Positions 34,704 to 43,663 are shown, counted from the stretch's first letter. The stretch is 64,000 nt of DNA from Patulibacter minatonensis DSM 18081 (GCF_000519325.1 NZ_KI912613.1:3739859-3803858), one strand, 5' to 3'. Translations and numbers: made by a program. Notes: generated by a model not told the origin, from the sequence alone.

Positions 34704-34752
34704 GGGCGTGCGGGCGTCCCGACCCCTCGGGGCCGGAGGGACCCGCGTACTG

Positions 34753-34763
34753 TGACAGTGTCA
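34753..34763. promoter_or_regulatory. TGACA-G-TGTCA palindrome between MMPL and agmatinase genes
   Basis: A perfect 11-base palindrome 49 bases upstream of the MMPL start and about 200 bases upstream of the agmatinase start. The minus strand reads TTGACACTGTCA, resembling operators bound by TetR-family repressors of export pumps in actinobacteria. No regulator gene is adjacent. Confidence 0.4.
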
Positions 34764-34964
34764 AGCCGTGGGCGTCAGGTCGTCCGCGCCCGCGACGCCG
34801 CGACGGCGAGATCGGCGGCCGCCGTCGCCCGCGCCCGGCGAGCCGTCCGTCCCGGGGCACGAGGCAGCGACAGCCTGCCCCCTGCCGGCGGCCGGACCGG
34901 CTGCGAGCATCGAGACCGGCGTCCCGTCCGGGGCCGCGCACCGCGAACGCACCGAGGAGCCCCG

Positions 34965-35945
34965 ATGATCGACCCCCTCTCCCGCTGGGCCCAGTACGGC
35001 GAGAAGCCCGACTACGCGGGGCTGCTCAGCTTCTCCGGGATGCCCTACACGGAGGACCCGGCCGAGCTGCGGGGCGTCGACGTCGCGATCGTCGGCGCGC
35101 CGACCGACGACCTCGTCTCCGACCGCCCCGGCGCCCGCTTCGGCCCGCGGGCGATCCGCGCGGCGAGCTGCCCGCCGGGCCCGCACCTCGAGGTCGGCGT
35201 CGACGCGTTCGCCGAGCTCGAGGTCGTCGACTTCGGCGACGCCCCGGTCCTGCCGGCGGACCCGGCGCGATCGCACGCCGCGATCGAGGCGACCGTCGGC
35301 CAGGTGCTCGCCGCCGGCGCGCTGCCGGTGATCCTCGGCGGCGACCACTCGATCGCCGAGCCCGACATCCGGGCCTGCGCCGCGGTCCACGGTCCGGTCG
35401 GGCTGATCCACTTCGACACGCACACGGACACCGGCCGCGAGGTCTTCGGCGTCGAGGTCTCGCACGGGACGCCGATGTACCGGCTCGTCGAGTCCGGGCA
35501 CGTCGACCCGGCCCGCTACGTCCAGGTCGGCCTGCGCGGCTACTGGCCCGGGCCGGAGGAGTTCGGCTGGCAGCGGGAGCGCGGGATCACGTCGCTGTTC
35601 ATGCACGACGTCCGCGACCGCGGGATCAAGGCCGTGATCGCGGACGCGATCGCCGCCGTCGGGGGGCTCGGCGGCGGGCCGGTGTTCCTGTCGGTCGACG
35701 TCGACGTGCTCGATCCCGCGTTCGCGCCCGGTACGGGGACGCCCGAGCCGGGCGGGATGACGTCCGCCGACCTGCTCTGGGCCTGCCGGACCGTCGCGGC
35801 GGGCGTCGACCTCGTCGGCATGGACGTCGTCGAGGTGCTCCCCGAGCGGGTCGGCTCGCGCGACGTCACCGCGCTCGTCGCCGAGCGCGTCGTGCGCGAG
35901 ACGCTGACCGGCGTCGCGATGCGGCGCCGCGCGGCCGCGGGCTGA
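34965..35945 (+). CDS. speB: Agmatinase/ureohydrolase family protein
   Basis: A 326-residue ureohydrolase with the two-manganese motifs GGDHSI, IHFDTHTDTG and SVDVDVLDPAFAPGTGTPE. It is closest in pattern to agmatinase and guanidinobutyrase, which release urea from agmatine or related guanidino compounds. The usual HFDAHxD is HFDTHTD, which is common. GAGGAG lies 5 bases before ATG 34965, a strong ribosome site. The substrate is not certain. Confidence 0.88.
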   Translation: MIDPLSRWAQYGEKPDYAGLLSFSGMPYTEDPAELRGVDVAIVGAPTDDLVSDRPGARFGPRAIRAASCPPGPHLEVGVDAFAELEVVDFGDAPVLPADPARSHAAIEATVGQVLAAGALPVILGGDHSIAEPDIRACAAVHGPVGLIHFDTHTDTGREVFGVEVSHGTPMYRLVESGHVDPARYVQVGLRGYWPGPEEFGWQRERGITSLFMHDVRDRGIKAVIADAIAAVGGLGGGPVFLSVDVDVLDPAFAPGTGTPEPGGMTSADLLWACRTVAAGVDLVGMDVVEVLPERVGSRDVTALVAERVVRETLTGVAMRRRAAAG

Positions 35946-35963
35946 GGCCGCCGCGCGGGCCGG

Positions 35964-36530
35964 TCAGGGCGTGGAGGTCGTCGGTGCGCGCCCGGTGGTG
36001 CGGGTCGACGGCGGGAGCCCGACGCCCTCGGCGACCCGCTTGGCCGGCGCCTCGAGCGACGGCGCGCGCCGGGCGAGCTCCTCGGTGGCGGCCCTCGCGC
36101 CGTCCGCGTCGTGCGCGGCGGCCGCGTCGCCGATCCGCTTGAGGTCGCCGTCGAGGGCCCGCGCGATGCGCGTCATCTCGTCGAAGTCCTTCCGCACGTC
36201 CTCCGGCGGGTCGAGCCGCTCGAGCTTCGTGAGCCCCGCGTCGAACGCGCGCTCCACGTCGCGGATCTCGGTGGTCACCTGCTCGTCGGTCTTGCCGTCG
36301 GCGCCGGTCAGGACCTCGCCGATCCTCGCGGTGATCGCGTTCAGCTCCGTCCGCTGGGCGTCGTACTGCCGCTTGAACGCCCCGGTGTCGGGGCCGTCGC
36401 CCCCGCCGCAGGCGGCGAGGCCGAGCCCCAGGGCCAGGATCGCGGCCGTCGTGGCGGCGTGCCGCCGGACGGCGGACCCGCGGGCGGTCCGAGGTCGGGA
36501 GGTGGGAGGGCGGGTCGTGATGCTCGACAT
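35964..36530 (-). CDS. Predicted lipoprotein with helical domain
   Basis: A 188-residue secreted protein with a signal ending in a lipobox (LGLAACGGGD), followed by a helical, charged domain (about 50-170). No motif of known function is seen; the pattern AITARIGEVLTGADGKTDE and FDEMTRIARALDGDLKRI suggests coiled-coil-like helices. It ends in a threonine/proline-rich tail. Convergent with speB. Confidence 0.75.
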   Translation of the reverse strand: MSSITTRPPTSRPRTARGSAVRRHAATTAAILALGLGLAACGGGDGPDTGAFKRQYDAQRTELNAITARIGEVLTGADGKTDEQVTTEIRDVERAFDAGLTKLERLDPPEDVRKDFDEMTRIARALDGDLKRIGDAAAAHDADGARAATEELARRAPSLEAPAKRVAEGVGLPPSTRTTGRAPTTSTP

Positions 36531-36601
36531 GCGGCCATCGTGGCCCGCACCCGCCCCGGTCGGCATCGGGAGACTCCCCAGACCTGACCCCGGTGCTCGC
36601 C

Positions 36602-37273
36602 CTAGGTGTCGCCGTGGTCGGCCAGGCCCGCGAGCGCCCGGATGCCCGGGTAGAAGAGCGTGATGATCCAGTCGACGAGCTCGTCCGGCGGCACGTCGCG
36701 GTTGGCCCGCCACCAGTAGGCCAGCCCCTCGAAGGCCCCGTTGAGCGCGTGGGCCAGGGCCTCGACCCGCCACTCGTCGAGCCGCACGCCGAGGCCCTCG
36801 ACGGTCTCGCGGGTGAGGGCGGTCAGGAGCGCGCTCTGCTGGGCGCGGATCGCGAGGATCGGCTCGGCGCCCGGCTCGGGTCCGGCGGTCAGCAGGAGGT
36901 CCCAGCCGCCCTGCTCCTCGGCCACGAAGCGCAGGAACGCGACGGCGCCCGCCCGCATCCGCTCCTCGGGGTCGGTCTCCGTCAGCGCCGCGGTGGCGAC
37001 GACCTGGGCCAGCGCCTGTCCGGCGCGCTCGACGCACCGCAGGTACAGCGACTCCTTGCTGCCGACCAGGTCGTAGACGACCGGCTTGGAGACCCCGGCG
37101 CGGGCGGCGAGCTCGTCCATCGAGGCACCCTGGTACCCACGCTCCGCGAACAGCCCCTGGGCGATCGAGAGCACCTGCTGCTCGCGCACCTGCCGCGGGA
37201 CGCGACCGTGCGGGAAGTCCCCGACGGCCGGGGTCGGAGGCGGGAGGCGATCGGTCGGCGGGTCGGTCGGCAT
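36602..37273 (-). CDS. TetR-family transcriptional regulator
   Basis: A 223-residue regulator. The N-terminal helix-turn-helix is clear (VLSIAQGLFAERGYQGASM, then ELAARAGVSKPVVYDLVG and KESLYLRC), followed by a ligand-binding helical domain. It is divergent from the serine hydrolase gene, and the 82-base gap contains a GTAC dyad overlapping the likely -10 box, so autoregulation and control of that neighbour are likely. Confidence 0.9.
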   Translation of the reverse strand: MPTDPPTDRLPPPTPAVGDFPHGRVPRQVREQQVLSIAQGLFAERGYQGASMDELAARAGVSKPVVYDLVGSKESLYLRCVERAGQALAQVVATAALTETDPEERMRAGAVAFLRFVAEEQGGWDLLLTAGPEPGAEPILAIRAQQSALLTALTRETVEGLGVRLDEWRVEALAHALNGAFEGLAYWWRANRDVPPDELVDWIITLFYPGIRALAGLADHGDT

Positions 37274-37335
37274 GCGGCGCGCCCCATTCTCCGCCATCCG
37301 GCGGCGGGGGACCATCGATCCCGCGCCCGATCGGT

Positions 37336-37348
37336 GTACTGGTACGTT
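37336..37348. promoter_or_regulatory. GTAC-TG-GTAC dyad overlapping the -10 box of the serine hydrolase gene
   Basis: GTACTGGTAC at 37336-37345 is an inverted repeat with a two-base spacer. It overlaps a TACGTT box at 37343-37348, which ends 7 bases before the ATG of the serine hydrolase. This arrangement suits repression by the adjacent TetR protein. Confidence 0.45.
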
Positions 37349-37355
37349 CATCGCC

Positions 37356-38972
37356 ATGGTCGGACGACGGGTGCTCCGGACGCTCGCGACGACGGGTGCG
37401 GCCGCCGTGCTCCTCGCGCTCACCGCGTCCGCCGCCCCGGCCGCGTCACCCGCTCCGGGGATGCGCTGCGCCCCGCCGACCGGCGCGGCGGAGCTGCCCG
37501 CCAGGTCCCCGGCGGCGCTCGGCCTCGACGAGGGCGGGCTGCGGCGCGCGATCGACGCCGCGACGGCGAAGGCCGGCGGATCGGTCGCCGTCTACCGCTA
37601 CGGCTGTCTCGCGGCGTCCAGTCACTCCGAGGGCCCGGACCGCGGGTACCAGAGCTGGTCGGCGTCGAAGTCGGTCGTGTCGATGGCCGTCTCGCGGGCG
37701 ATAGAGCTCGGGCTGCTCTCGATGGACGACACCGTCGGGTCGCTCGTGCCCGAGGCCGACGCGCCACACGGGGCGATCACCGTCCGGCAGCTCCTGCAGC
37801 AGAACAGCGGCCTGCACCAGCACCTGGTCCGCGACTACAACTTCATCCTCGACGACCATCTCCAGAACGCGTTGACGCTGCCGTTCGACCATGCGCCGGG
37901 GACCCACTTCACGTACGGGCAGGTGACCGTCTCGCTGCTCGCCGAGGTCGTCGGCCGGGCGGCGGGGGAGGACTACCAGGCGTTCCTCCGGCGCGAGCTC
38001 CTGGCCCCGCTGGGGATTCCCGGCGACGCCGCCGCGATCCACCGCGACCGTGCGGGCCGGACCGACGGGTACATGGGGATCGAGATGCCCACCCGGTACT
38101 GGGCGCGGCTGGGGCAGCTGCTGCTCCAGGACGGCCGCTGGGGCGGCCGGCAGCTCCTGGACGAGGACTGGATGGCCCAGGTCGGCCGGAGCTCCCCGAC
38201 GAACGCCTGCTACTCGCTGCTGTTCTGGCCGGACGCACCGGGCTGCGCCCCGCGCTGGGCGCCCGCCGACGGCTACGAGATGAACGGCCTCGGCGAGCAG
38301 ATCGTCTGGGTCGTCCCGAGCCAGGGACTCGTCGTCGTCCGCTTCGGGACGATGACCGGCGGCGTCAAGGACCCGCTGAAGGAGGGCGTCACGAAGGCGG
38401 TCGTGGCCCCGCGCCCCGTCCCGCTGCGGCCGGAGGAGCCGGAGGACGGGGAGCCCGCGCTCGACCCCGACGCCGCGTTCCGGACGATCCTCGACCTGCG
38501 GGACGTCCTCGCCGTCGCGGGCGTGCAGCTCGCGCAGCTGCCGGGCCGCGGGCCGGCGCGGGCCCGTGCCCTGCAGCTCCCGGACCGGGCGCTCGCCGCC
38601 CGCCCCGACGGCGACGTGGTGGTGCCGGTCGCGTGCCCGCCCGTCGCGCGGGTCGCGTGCGCGGGGCGCCTGCGGGCGACCACCGTCACGGGCGACGCGA
38701 CGCTGTCGAGCGCGACGTTCCGGGTCGCCGCGGGCGGGCGCGGGACGGTCCGCCTCGGGTCCGCCGCGCTGGACCGGGTCCTCGCGGGCACCGCGAAAGC
38801 CCGCCGCGGCGCGCGGTCGGGGGCCACGACCCGAGCGGTGACCACGCGGATCACGCTCCGCTCGCGGACCGACGACGCGGCGGGCGGGGTCCCGACCGCG
38901 AGGAGCGTCGACGTCCGGGGCCCGGTGCGACGGACGACGGCCGCGCGCCGGAAGCACGCCACGCGCCGCTGA
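37356..38972 (+). CDS. Secreted serine hydrolase of the beta-lactamase/PBP type
   Basis: A 538-residue exported protein with a signal peptide (first 30 residues) and a class C beta-lactamase-like domain (about 50-360) containing the nucleophile motif SASK and a Tyr-containing TYGQVT, where YxN is usual. Near the end of the domain, NGLGEQIVWVVPSQGLVVVR matches the family. A C-terminal extension of about 150 residues with two cysteines in ACPPVARVACAG may be a separate beta domain. The substrate is unknown. It is divergent from a TetR gene. A TACGTT box suggests a leaderless mRNA. Confidence 0.86.
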   Translation: MVGRRVLRTLATTGAAAVLLALTASAAPAASPAPGMRCAPPTGAAELPARSPAALGLDEGGLRRAIDAATAKAGGSVAVYRYGCLAASSHSEGPDRGYQSWSASKSVVSMAVSRAIELGLLSMDDTVGSLVPEADAPHGAITVRQLLQQNSGLHQHLVRDYNFILDDHLQNALTLPFDHAPGTHFTYGQVTVSLLAEVVGRAAGEDYQAFLRRELLAPLGIPGDAAAIHRDRAGRTDGYMGIEMPTRYWARLGQLLLQDGRWGGRQLLDEDWMAQVGRSSPTNACYSLLFWPDAPGCAPRWAPADGYEMNGLGEQIVWVVPSQGLVVVRFGTMTGGVKDPLKEGVTKAVVAPRPVPLRPEEPEDGEPALDPDAAFRTILDLRDVLAVAGVQLAQLPGRGPARARALQLPDRALAARPDGDVVVPVACPPVARVACAGRLRATTVTGDATLSSATFRVAAGGRGTVRLGSAALDRVLAGTAKARRGARSGATTRAVTTRITLRSRTDDAAGGVPTARSVDVRGPVRRTTAARRKHATRR

Positions 38973-38984
38973 CGCGGCGGCCGC

Positions 38985-40286
38985 TCAGGCCAGCGGCTCG
39001 ACGTCCCCGTCGATCACGCCGTCGCCCGTCCCGCCGCCGGCCGGCAGGGCACCCACCGGACGCAGCCAGCGGCGCACGTGCTCGTACACGCGGTGGTGGT
39101 GCAGGAGCCCGAAGTGGTCGATGCCGCCGAGGATCACGACGTCGTCCTCCTCGAACGCCAGCCGCCGCTCGCCGCGGGCGCGCGACGCCGCGCTCGACGG
39201 CGTCACGAGCAGGTCGCCCAGGACGTTCGCCGCGAGCCACGACTCGGGGTTGCGGGCCATCGTCACGCCGACCGCGTGGTGACGGACGCCCTGAAGCAGC
39301 GGCACGTGCGTCCCGCGCTCGCCCCACGGCCAGCGGTCGACGGGCAGCGGCAGGTCGTCGATCACGATCGCGCCGTCGCGGAGGTCGAGGACCCCGTCGC
39401 TGCGCAGCTCGAGCAGGTCCGCGAAGAGCTGCGTCTCCGGCAGCAGGCCGGCGGCCCAGTGCGCGGTCGCGGCGGCGCGCTCGAGGTTCGCGCCCAGGTG
39501 CGGGGCGCCGAGCGTCACGACGTCGTTCAGCGGCTCGAGCCACCCGTGGCCGGTCTCCTGCCCGACGGCGCAGGCGCTGCGGGCGACGAGGCCGCCCATC
39601 GAGTGCCCGATCAGCGCCAGGTCCCGGACGCCGCCGGGCCAGGCCGCGACGAGGCGCTCCAGCAGGCTGGCCAGCTCGGCGCCGTTCTGCGGGATCCGGC
39701 GGCCGCTGTTGTAGCGGATCGAGACGACGTCGTAGTCGAGGTCGCGGTGCAGGCGGCGGGCGTAGTACGCGTCCTCGTCGTCGCCGAGCTCCCACGCCGC
39801 GTCGGTCATGCAGAGGCCGTGGACGAGGACCGCGACCCGGCCGCTCGGGAGCGGGAACGCGCGCCGGAGCCCCTCGGGGTCGAGCGGGACGTCGGCCCCG
39901 CGGACCCGCGCGGTCATCCGGAGCGCGAGCGGGCTGTCCTCGGCCGCGAACCGCGCGCCGAACGCCCCGTTCAGGGCGCCGAGGAGCGCGTTGCCGATCG
40001 GGCGGTCCGCGAGCGCGGCGAGGTCCTCGTCGGGCGGGCGGACGACCGCCGCGGTGCGTGCGGCGCCGTGGAGCGCGACGCTCCCGATCCCGCGGACGGC
40101 GGCGTAGACCCCGTCGGCGATCCCGTCGTGCGCCAGGCGCACGGTCGAGGCCGCGGGGCCGACGGCAGTGGTCGCGCCGAACACCCGGCGGGCGATCGCG
40201 CGGTGCGTGGACTGCACGTGGTCGACGCCGCCGCGGAACGCGCGCGCGGCGCTGTCGCCGGCGGCGACGAGTTCGTCGGTCCTCAT
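38985..40286 (-). CDS. Alpha/beta-hydrolase (PGAP1/lipase-like)
   Basis: A 433-residue hydrolase with an oxyanion-side VAVLVHGLCMTDAAW, a nucleophile elbow LIGHSMGGLVARSA and a late histidine in GGIDHFGLLHHH. The first 120 residues are helical. No signal peptide is visible. Polyester or lipid substrates are possible. A longer start (40367) is open, but ATG 40286 is favoured. An imperfect GTGTAC/GTGCAC dyad and a TACGAT box lie 44-59 bases upstream. Confidence 0.82.
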   Translation of the reverse strand: MRTDELVAAGDSAARAFRGGVDHVQSTHRAIARRVFGATTAVGPAASTVRLAHDGIADGVYAAVRGIGSVALHGAARTAAVVRPPDEDLAALADRPIGNALLGALNGAFGARFAAEDSPLALRMTARVRGADVPLDPEGLRRAFPLPSGRVAVLVHGLCMTDAAWELGDDEDAYYARRLHRDLDYDVVSIRYNSGRRIPQNGAELASLLERLVAAWPGGVRDLALIGHSMGGLVARSACAVGQETGHGWLEPLNDVVTLGAPHLGANLERAAATAHWAAGLLPETQLFADLLELRSDGVLDLRDGAIVIDDLPLPVDRWPWGERGTHVPLLQGVRHHAVGVTMARNPESWLAANVLGDLLVTPSSAASRARGERRLAFEEDDVVILGGIDHFGLLHHHRVYEHVRRWLRPVGALPAGGGTGDGVIDGDVEPLA

Positions 40287-40329
40287 CGTGCCGCGTCCGG
40301 GGTGGTGTCCGTCGCCTGCGAAGCCATCA

Positions 40330-40345
40330 GTGCACAATCGTACAC
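40330..40345. promoter_or_regulatory. GTGTAC-gatt-GTGCAC dyad at the lipase promoter
   Basis: On the minus strand GTGTAC and GTGCAC face each other around a four-base spacer (one mismatch from perfect symmetry). The TACGAT inside it looks like a -10 box, 51-56 bases upstream of the start codon. It resembles the GTAC dyad next to the TetR gene 3 kb away. Confidence 0.35.
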
Positions 40346-40395
40346 CGAAGTGCGCGTGCGGTTTCACGCACCGCCACGGTCGGGGCCGGCGCGGG

Positions 40396-42060
40396 TCAGC
40401 GCGGCCCGGCGATCTCGTCCGCGACGTCGGCGAACCGCTCGCGGAGGTCGCGCTTGAGGATCTTGCCGCTGGCGTTCTTCGGCAGCGCGTCGATCACGCG
40501 GAACGCCTTCGGGACCTTGAAGCCGGCGAGCCGCTCGCGGGCGTGGACCCGGAGCGCCTCAGCGTCGGCCTGCTCGCCGTCGCGGAGGACGACGATCGCG
40601 ACGACCGCCTCGATCCACTCGGGGTGCGAGAGCCCGACGACGGCGACCTCGGCCACGGCGGGGTGCTCGTAGATCGCCTCCTCGACCTCGCGGGAGGCGA
40701 CGTTCTCGCCGCCGGTCTTGATCATGTCCTTGATGCGGTCGACGACCGTGATGTAGCCCTCGTCGTCGGCCACGCCGAGGTCGCCGGAGTGGAACCAGCC
40801 GCCGGCGAACGCCGCGGCGGTGCGGTCCGGGGCCTCCAGGTACTCGAGGATCGCGTGGGGGCTGCGCAGGACGATCTCGCCGACCTCACCGGCCGGCAGC
40901 TCGGACCCGTCGGGCGCGGCGATGCGGGCCTCGACGTTCGTGGCCGCGCGACCTGCGGACCCCGCCTTGCGCAGCTGGTCCTCGGGACGCAGCACGGTCG
41001 CCAGCGGCGCCATCTCGGTCTGCCCGTAGAAGTTCCAGAGCCGCAGCTCCGGTCGGCGGCGGCTGAGCTCCCGCAGCACCTCGACCGGCATGATCGCCGC
41101 GCCGTAGTAGCCCTTCGTCAGCGTCGACAGGTCCCGGGTGTCGAAGTCCGGGTGCCGCAGCAGCCCGATCCAGATGGTCGGCGGCGCGAAGAACGTCGTC
41201 GCGCCGTGCTCCTCGATCGTGCGCAGGACCGTCGCAGGATCCGGGGCACCCAGCAGGATGCTCGTCATCCCGAGCTGGATCGCCGGGACGAGGAACACGT
41301 GCTGCTGCGCGCAGTGGAAGAGCGGCAGCGCGTGGACCTGCACGTCGGAGACGTGCATCTCGCCGTCGATGATGCACGTCGAGTAGTTCGTGATCAGCGA
41401 CTCGTGCGAGAGCACCGCGCCCTTCGGCCGGGACTCCGTGCCCGACGTGTAGAGCACCTGCGCAGGGGCGTCGGACGCGATCACGAGGTCCTCGCCCCAC
41501 GGGCCGTCGTGCCCGGGCGATCCCTCCAGGAGCGCGGCGAACGGCTCCGACCCGTCGCGGTCGCCGTCGGCGTCGATCACCGCGCGGACGCGCAGGCGGT
41601 CGGCCACCCCGGCGATGCCGACCGCCTCGTCCGCGGTGGCCAGGAGCGCGTCCTGGGCGATCAGGCCGACGGCGCCGGAGTGCTCGAGGACGTAGGCGAC
41701 CTCGGTGCCGCCGAGCATGAAGTTCGCCGGGACGAGGACGGCGCCGGCACGCGCGACCCCGAAGATCACCTGCACGTAGGGCAGGCCGTTGCGGGCCAGC
41801 AGAGCCACGCGGTCGCCGGGGCCGATGCCGCGTGCGTCGAGCGCGGCGGCGATCCGGTCGGCGTCGGCGTCGAGTTCCGCGAACGTCCGGCGGCGCGGGT
41901 CGGGCACGCCGGCCTCGACGACCGCCGGGCGGTCCGGGAACCGTCGCGCGGAGCGGTGCAGCAGGTCCCCGAGCGTCTGGCGGCGCGCCCGGGCGACGAT
42001 GCGCTCGAGGTCGGGGGACGAGGCGGTCGTGGAGGAGGCGGTCGAGCTCATCGGCGCCAT
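40396..42060 (-). CDS. Acyl-CoA synthetase / AMP-dependent ligase
   Basis: A 554-residue ANL-family adenylating enzyme. The P-loop is LYTSGTESRPKG, and further motifs are FFAPPTIWIG, NFYGQTEMAP, WFHSGDLGVADDEGY, DRIKDMIKTGGENV and the closing PKNASGKILKRDL with its catalytic lysine. It activates a carboxylic acid to its CoA thioester; a fatty acid is the likely substrate. It may share a lipid-use pathway with the neighbouring lipase-like hydrolase, but the two are not overlapping. No TANNNT box is seen near the start. Confidence 0.93.
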   Translation of the reverse strand: MAPMSSTASSTTASSPDLERIVARARRQTLGDLLHRSARRFPDRPAVVEAGVPDPRRRTFAELDADADRIAAALDARGIGPGDRVALLARNGLPYVQVIFGVARAGAVLVPANFMLGGTEVAYVLEHSGAVGLIAQDALLATADEAVGIAGVADRLRVRAVIDADGDRDGSEPFAALLEGSPGHDGPWGEDLVIASDAPAQVLYTSGTESRPKGAVLSHESLITNYSTCIIDGEMHVSDVQVHALPLFHCAQQHVFLVPAIQLGMTSILLGAPDPATVLRTIEEHGATTFFAPPTIWIGLLRHPDFDTRDLSTLTKGYYGAAIMPVEVLRELSRRRPELRLWNFYGQTEMAPLATVLRPEDQLRKAGSAGRAATNVEARIAAPDGSELPAGEVGEIVLRSPHAILEYLEAPDRTAAAFAGGWFHSGDLGVADDEGYITVVDRIKDMIKTGGENVASREVEEAIYEHPAVAEVAVVGLSHPEWIEAVVAIVVLRDGEQADAEALRVHARERLAGFKVPKAFRVIDALPKNASGKILKRDLRERFADVADEIAGPR

Positions 42061-42235
42061 CCTCGCACCCGCGGGCGGGCTTTCGGGACGGGTTCGGCGT
42101 CCGCGGGAGCGCGGGCCCGGCGCGTCGGGCGGTCTCCGCGTCGCGTACGACGTACCCGCACCCGGTATCCGCCGTTCGTCCGGTCGGATCGTCCGTGGCG
42201 GCGGGATCCGCGGCGCTCACGGCTACCCTCCGTCG

Positions 42236-43663
42236 GTGGCTGATTGGCGCTACGAGGAGCACCTGCGCTCGCCCGTCGGGCTGGCGGAGCTCCCGCCCAC
42301 GGGACACGACGGCGTCGCCGGCGGGGCCGCGTGCGGCGATCTCGTCCGCCTCGTGATCCGGGTGGAGGGCGATCGCGTCGCGTCCGCCGGGTTCGTCGCC
42401 GAGGGCTGCGGCGCCCTGACGGTCTGCGGCTCGGTGGCCTGCGAGCTCCTCGAGGACGCGACGGTCCGCGACGCCGCACGGATCTCGGTCGACGGCCTCG
42501 CGGAGGAGGTCGGGGGCCTGCACCCGGGCAAGCGCCACGCCGCGGAGCTCGTCGTCGACGCGCTGCACCGCGCCCTCGGCGCCGCGGTGGCCGCCGACGC
42601 CACGCCGTCCGGGGCGGAGCCCTCCGGCACGCTCGTCGCGATGAGCGGCGGCGTCGACTCGGCGGTCGCCGCGCTGAAGGCCGGCCCGGACGCCGTGGCC
42701 GTCACCCTCGAGCTGTGGCGGGACCCAGCGAACGACGCCGAGTCGTCGTGCTGCTCCCACTCCGCCGTCCGTCGTGCCCGCGACCTCGCGCACCGGATGG
42801 GCATGCCCCACCTGACCCTCGACCTGCGCGACGCGTTCCGCGACGGCGTCGTCACCCCGTGGATCGAGGACCACCGCGACGGCCTCACGCCGAACCCGTG
42901 CGTCCGCTGCAACGGGAACGTCCGCCTGGACGCGATGCTCGACCTCGCCGACCGCCTCGGCTGCGCGACGCTCACGACCGGCCACTACGCCCGGACGACC
43001 GACGACGGCCTCCTGCGCCTGGCCGTGGACCCCGGCAAGGACCAGGCGTACATGCTGAGCGCGCTGCGTCCGTCGTCCGTCGCCCGCATGCGCTTCCCGC
43101 TCGGGGCGCTCCTGAAGCCGCAGGTCCGCGCGCTGGCGGAGGAGGCCGACCTGCCCGTCGCCCGCACACCTGACTCGCAGGACCTCTGCTTCCTCGCGGG
43201 CACCGGGCGCTCGGCGTTCCTCGAGCGCCACGGCGGGCTCGTCGACCGGCCCGGCCCGATCCTCGACGCCGACACGGGGGAGACCCTCGGCGAGCACCAG
43301 GGCGCGCACCTCTACACGCTCGGACAGCGCCGCGGGCTCGGCGTGGGCGGCGGCACGCCGCGCTACGTCGTGGCCACCGACGTCGCCACGAACGTCGTCA
43401 CCGTGGGGCCCAAGGAGCGCCTGATGACCGACGAGGTCCGCCTGCGCGACGTCGTCCTGCACCGCGACGCGTGGCGCGTCGACGGCGTGAAGCTCCGCTA
43501 CCGCCAGCAGCCGCGCCGGGCCAGGGTGGTCGCGTCCCCCGAGACGGGCGTCAGCGGTCCGGGCACGGTGATCCTCGAGGAGCCGCTCCTCCAGGCCGCG
43601 CCGGGCCAGACGGCGATGCTGCTGGACGGCGACGTCGTCGTCGGCGTCGGCACGCTGGCCTGA
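42236..43663 (+). CDS. mnmA: tRNA 2-thiouridylase MnmA with N-terminal IscU-like domain
   Basis: A 475-residue fusion. Residues 1-115 match the NifU/IscU scaffold fold: ACGDLV (Cys33), EGCGAL (Cys58) and LHPGKRHAAEL, where the third scaffold cysteine (HC in IscU) is alanine 102. Residues 130-475 are MnmA: PP-loop SGGVDS (137-142), TPNPCVRCN with the catalytic Cys222, and SQDLCF with Cys318. It thiolates U34 of tRNA for Lys, Glu and Gln. The GTG at 42236 follows a TACCCT box by 6 bases; longer open frames upstream are rejected. It is divergent from the acyl-CoA synthetase and convergent with the histidine kinase. Confidence 0.9.
   Translation: MADWRYEEHLRSPVGLAELPPTGHDGVAGGAACGDLVRLVIRVEGDRVASAGFVAEGCGALTVCGSVACELLEDATVRDAARISVDGLAEEVGGLHPGKRHAAELVVDALHRALGAAVAADATPSGAEPSGTLVAMSGGVDSAVAALKAGPDAVAVTLELWRDPANDAESSCCSHSAVRRARDLAHRMGMPHLTLDLRDAFRDGVVTPWIEDHRDGLTPNPCVRCNGNVRLDAMLDLADRLGCATLTTGHYARTTDDGLLRLAVDPGKDQAYMLSALRPSSVARMRFPLGALLKPQVRALAEEADLPVARTPDSQDLCFLAGTGRSAFLERHGGLVDRPGPILDADTGETLGEHQGAHLYTLGQRRGLGVGGGTPRYVVATDVATNVVTVGPKERLMTDEVRLRDVVLHRDAWRVDGVKLRYRQQPRRARVVASPETGVSGPGTVILEEPLLQAAPGQTAMLLDGDVVVGVGTLA

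Noticed and set aside
36593-40672. Very long open frame (over 1300 codons) on the plus strand
   Set aside because: It runs antisense through the TetR gene, in another frame through the serine hydrolase and antisense through the lipase gene, and is arginine/proline-rich with no motifs. High GC removes stop codons in such shadow frames.
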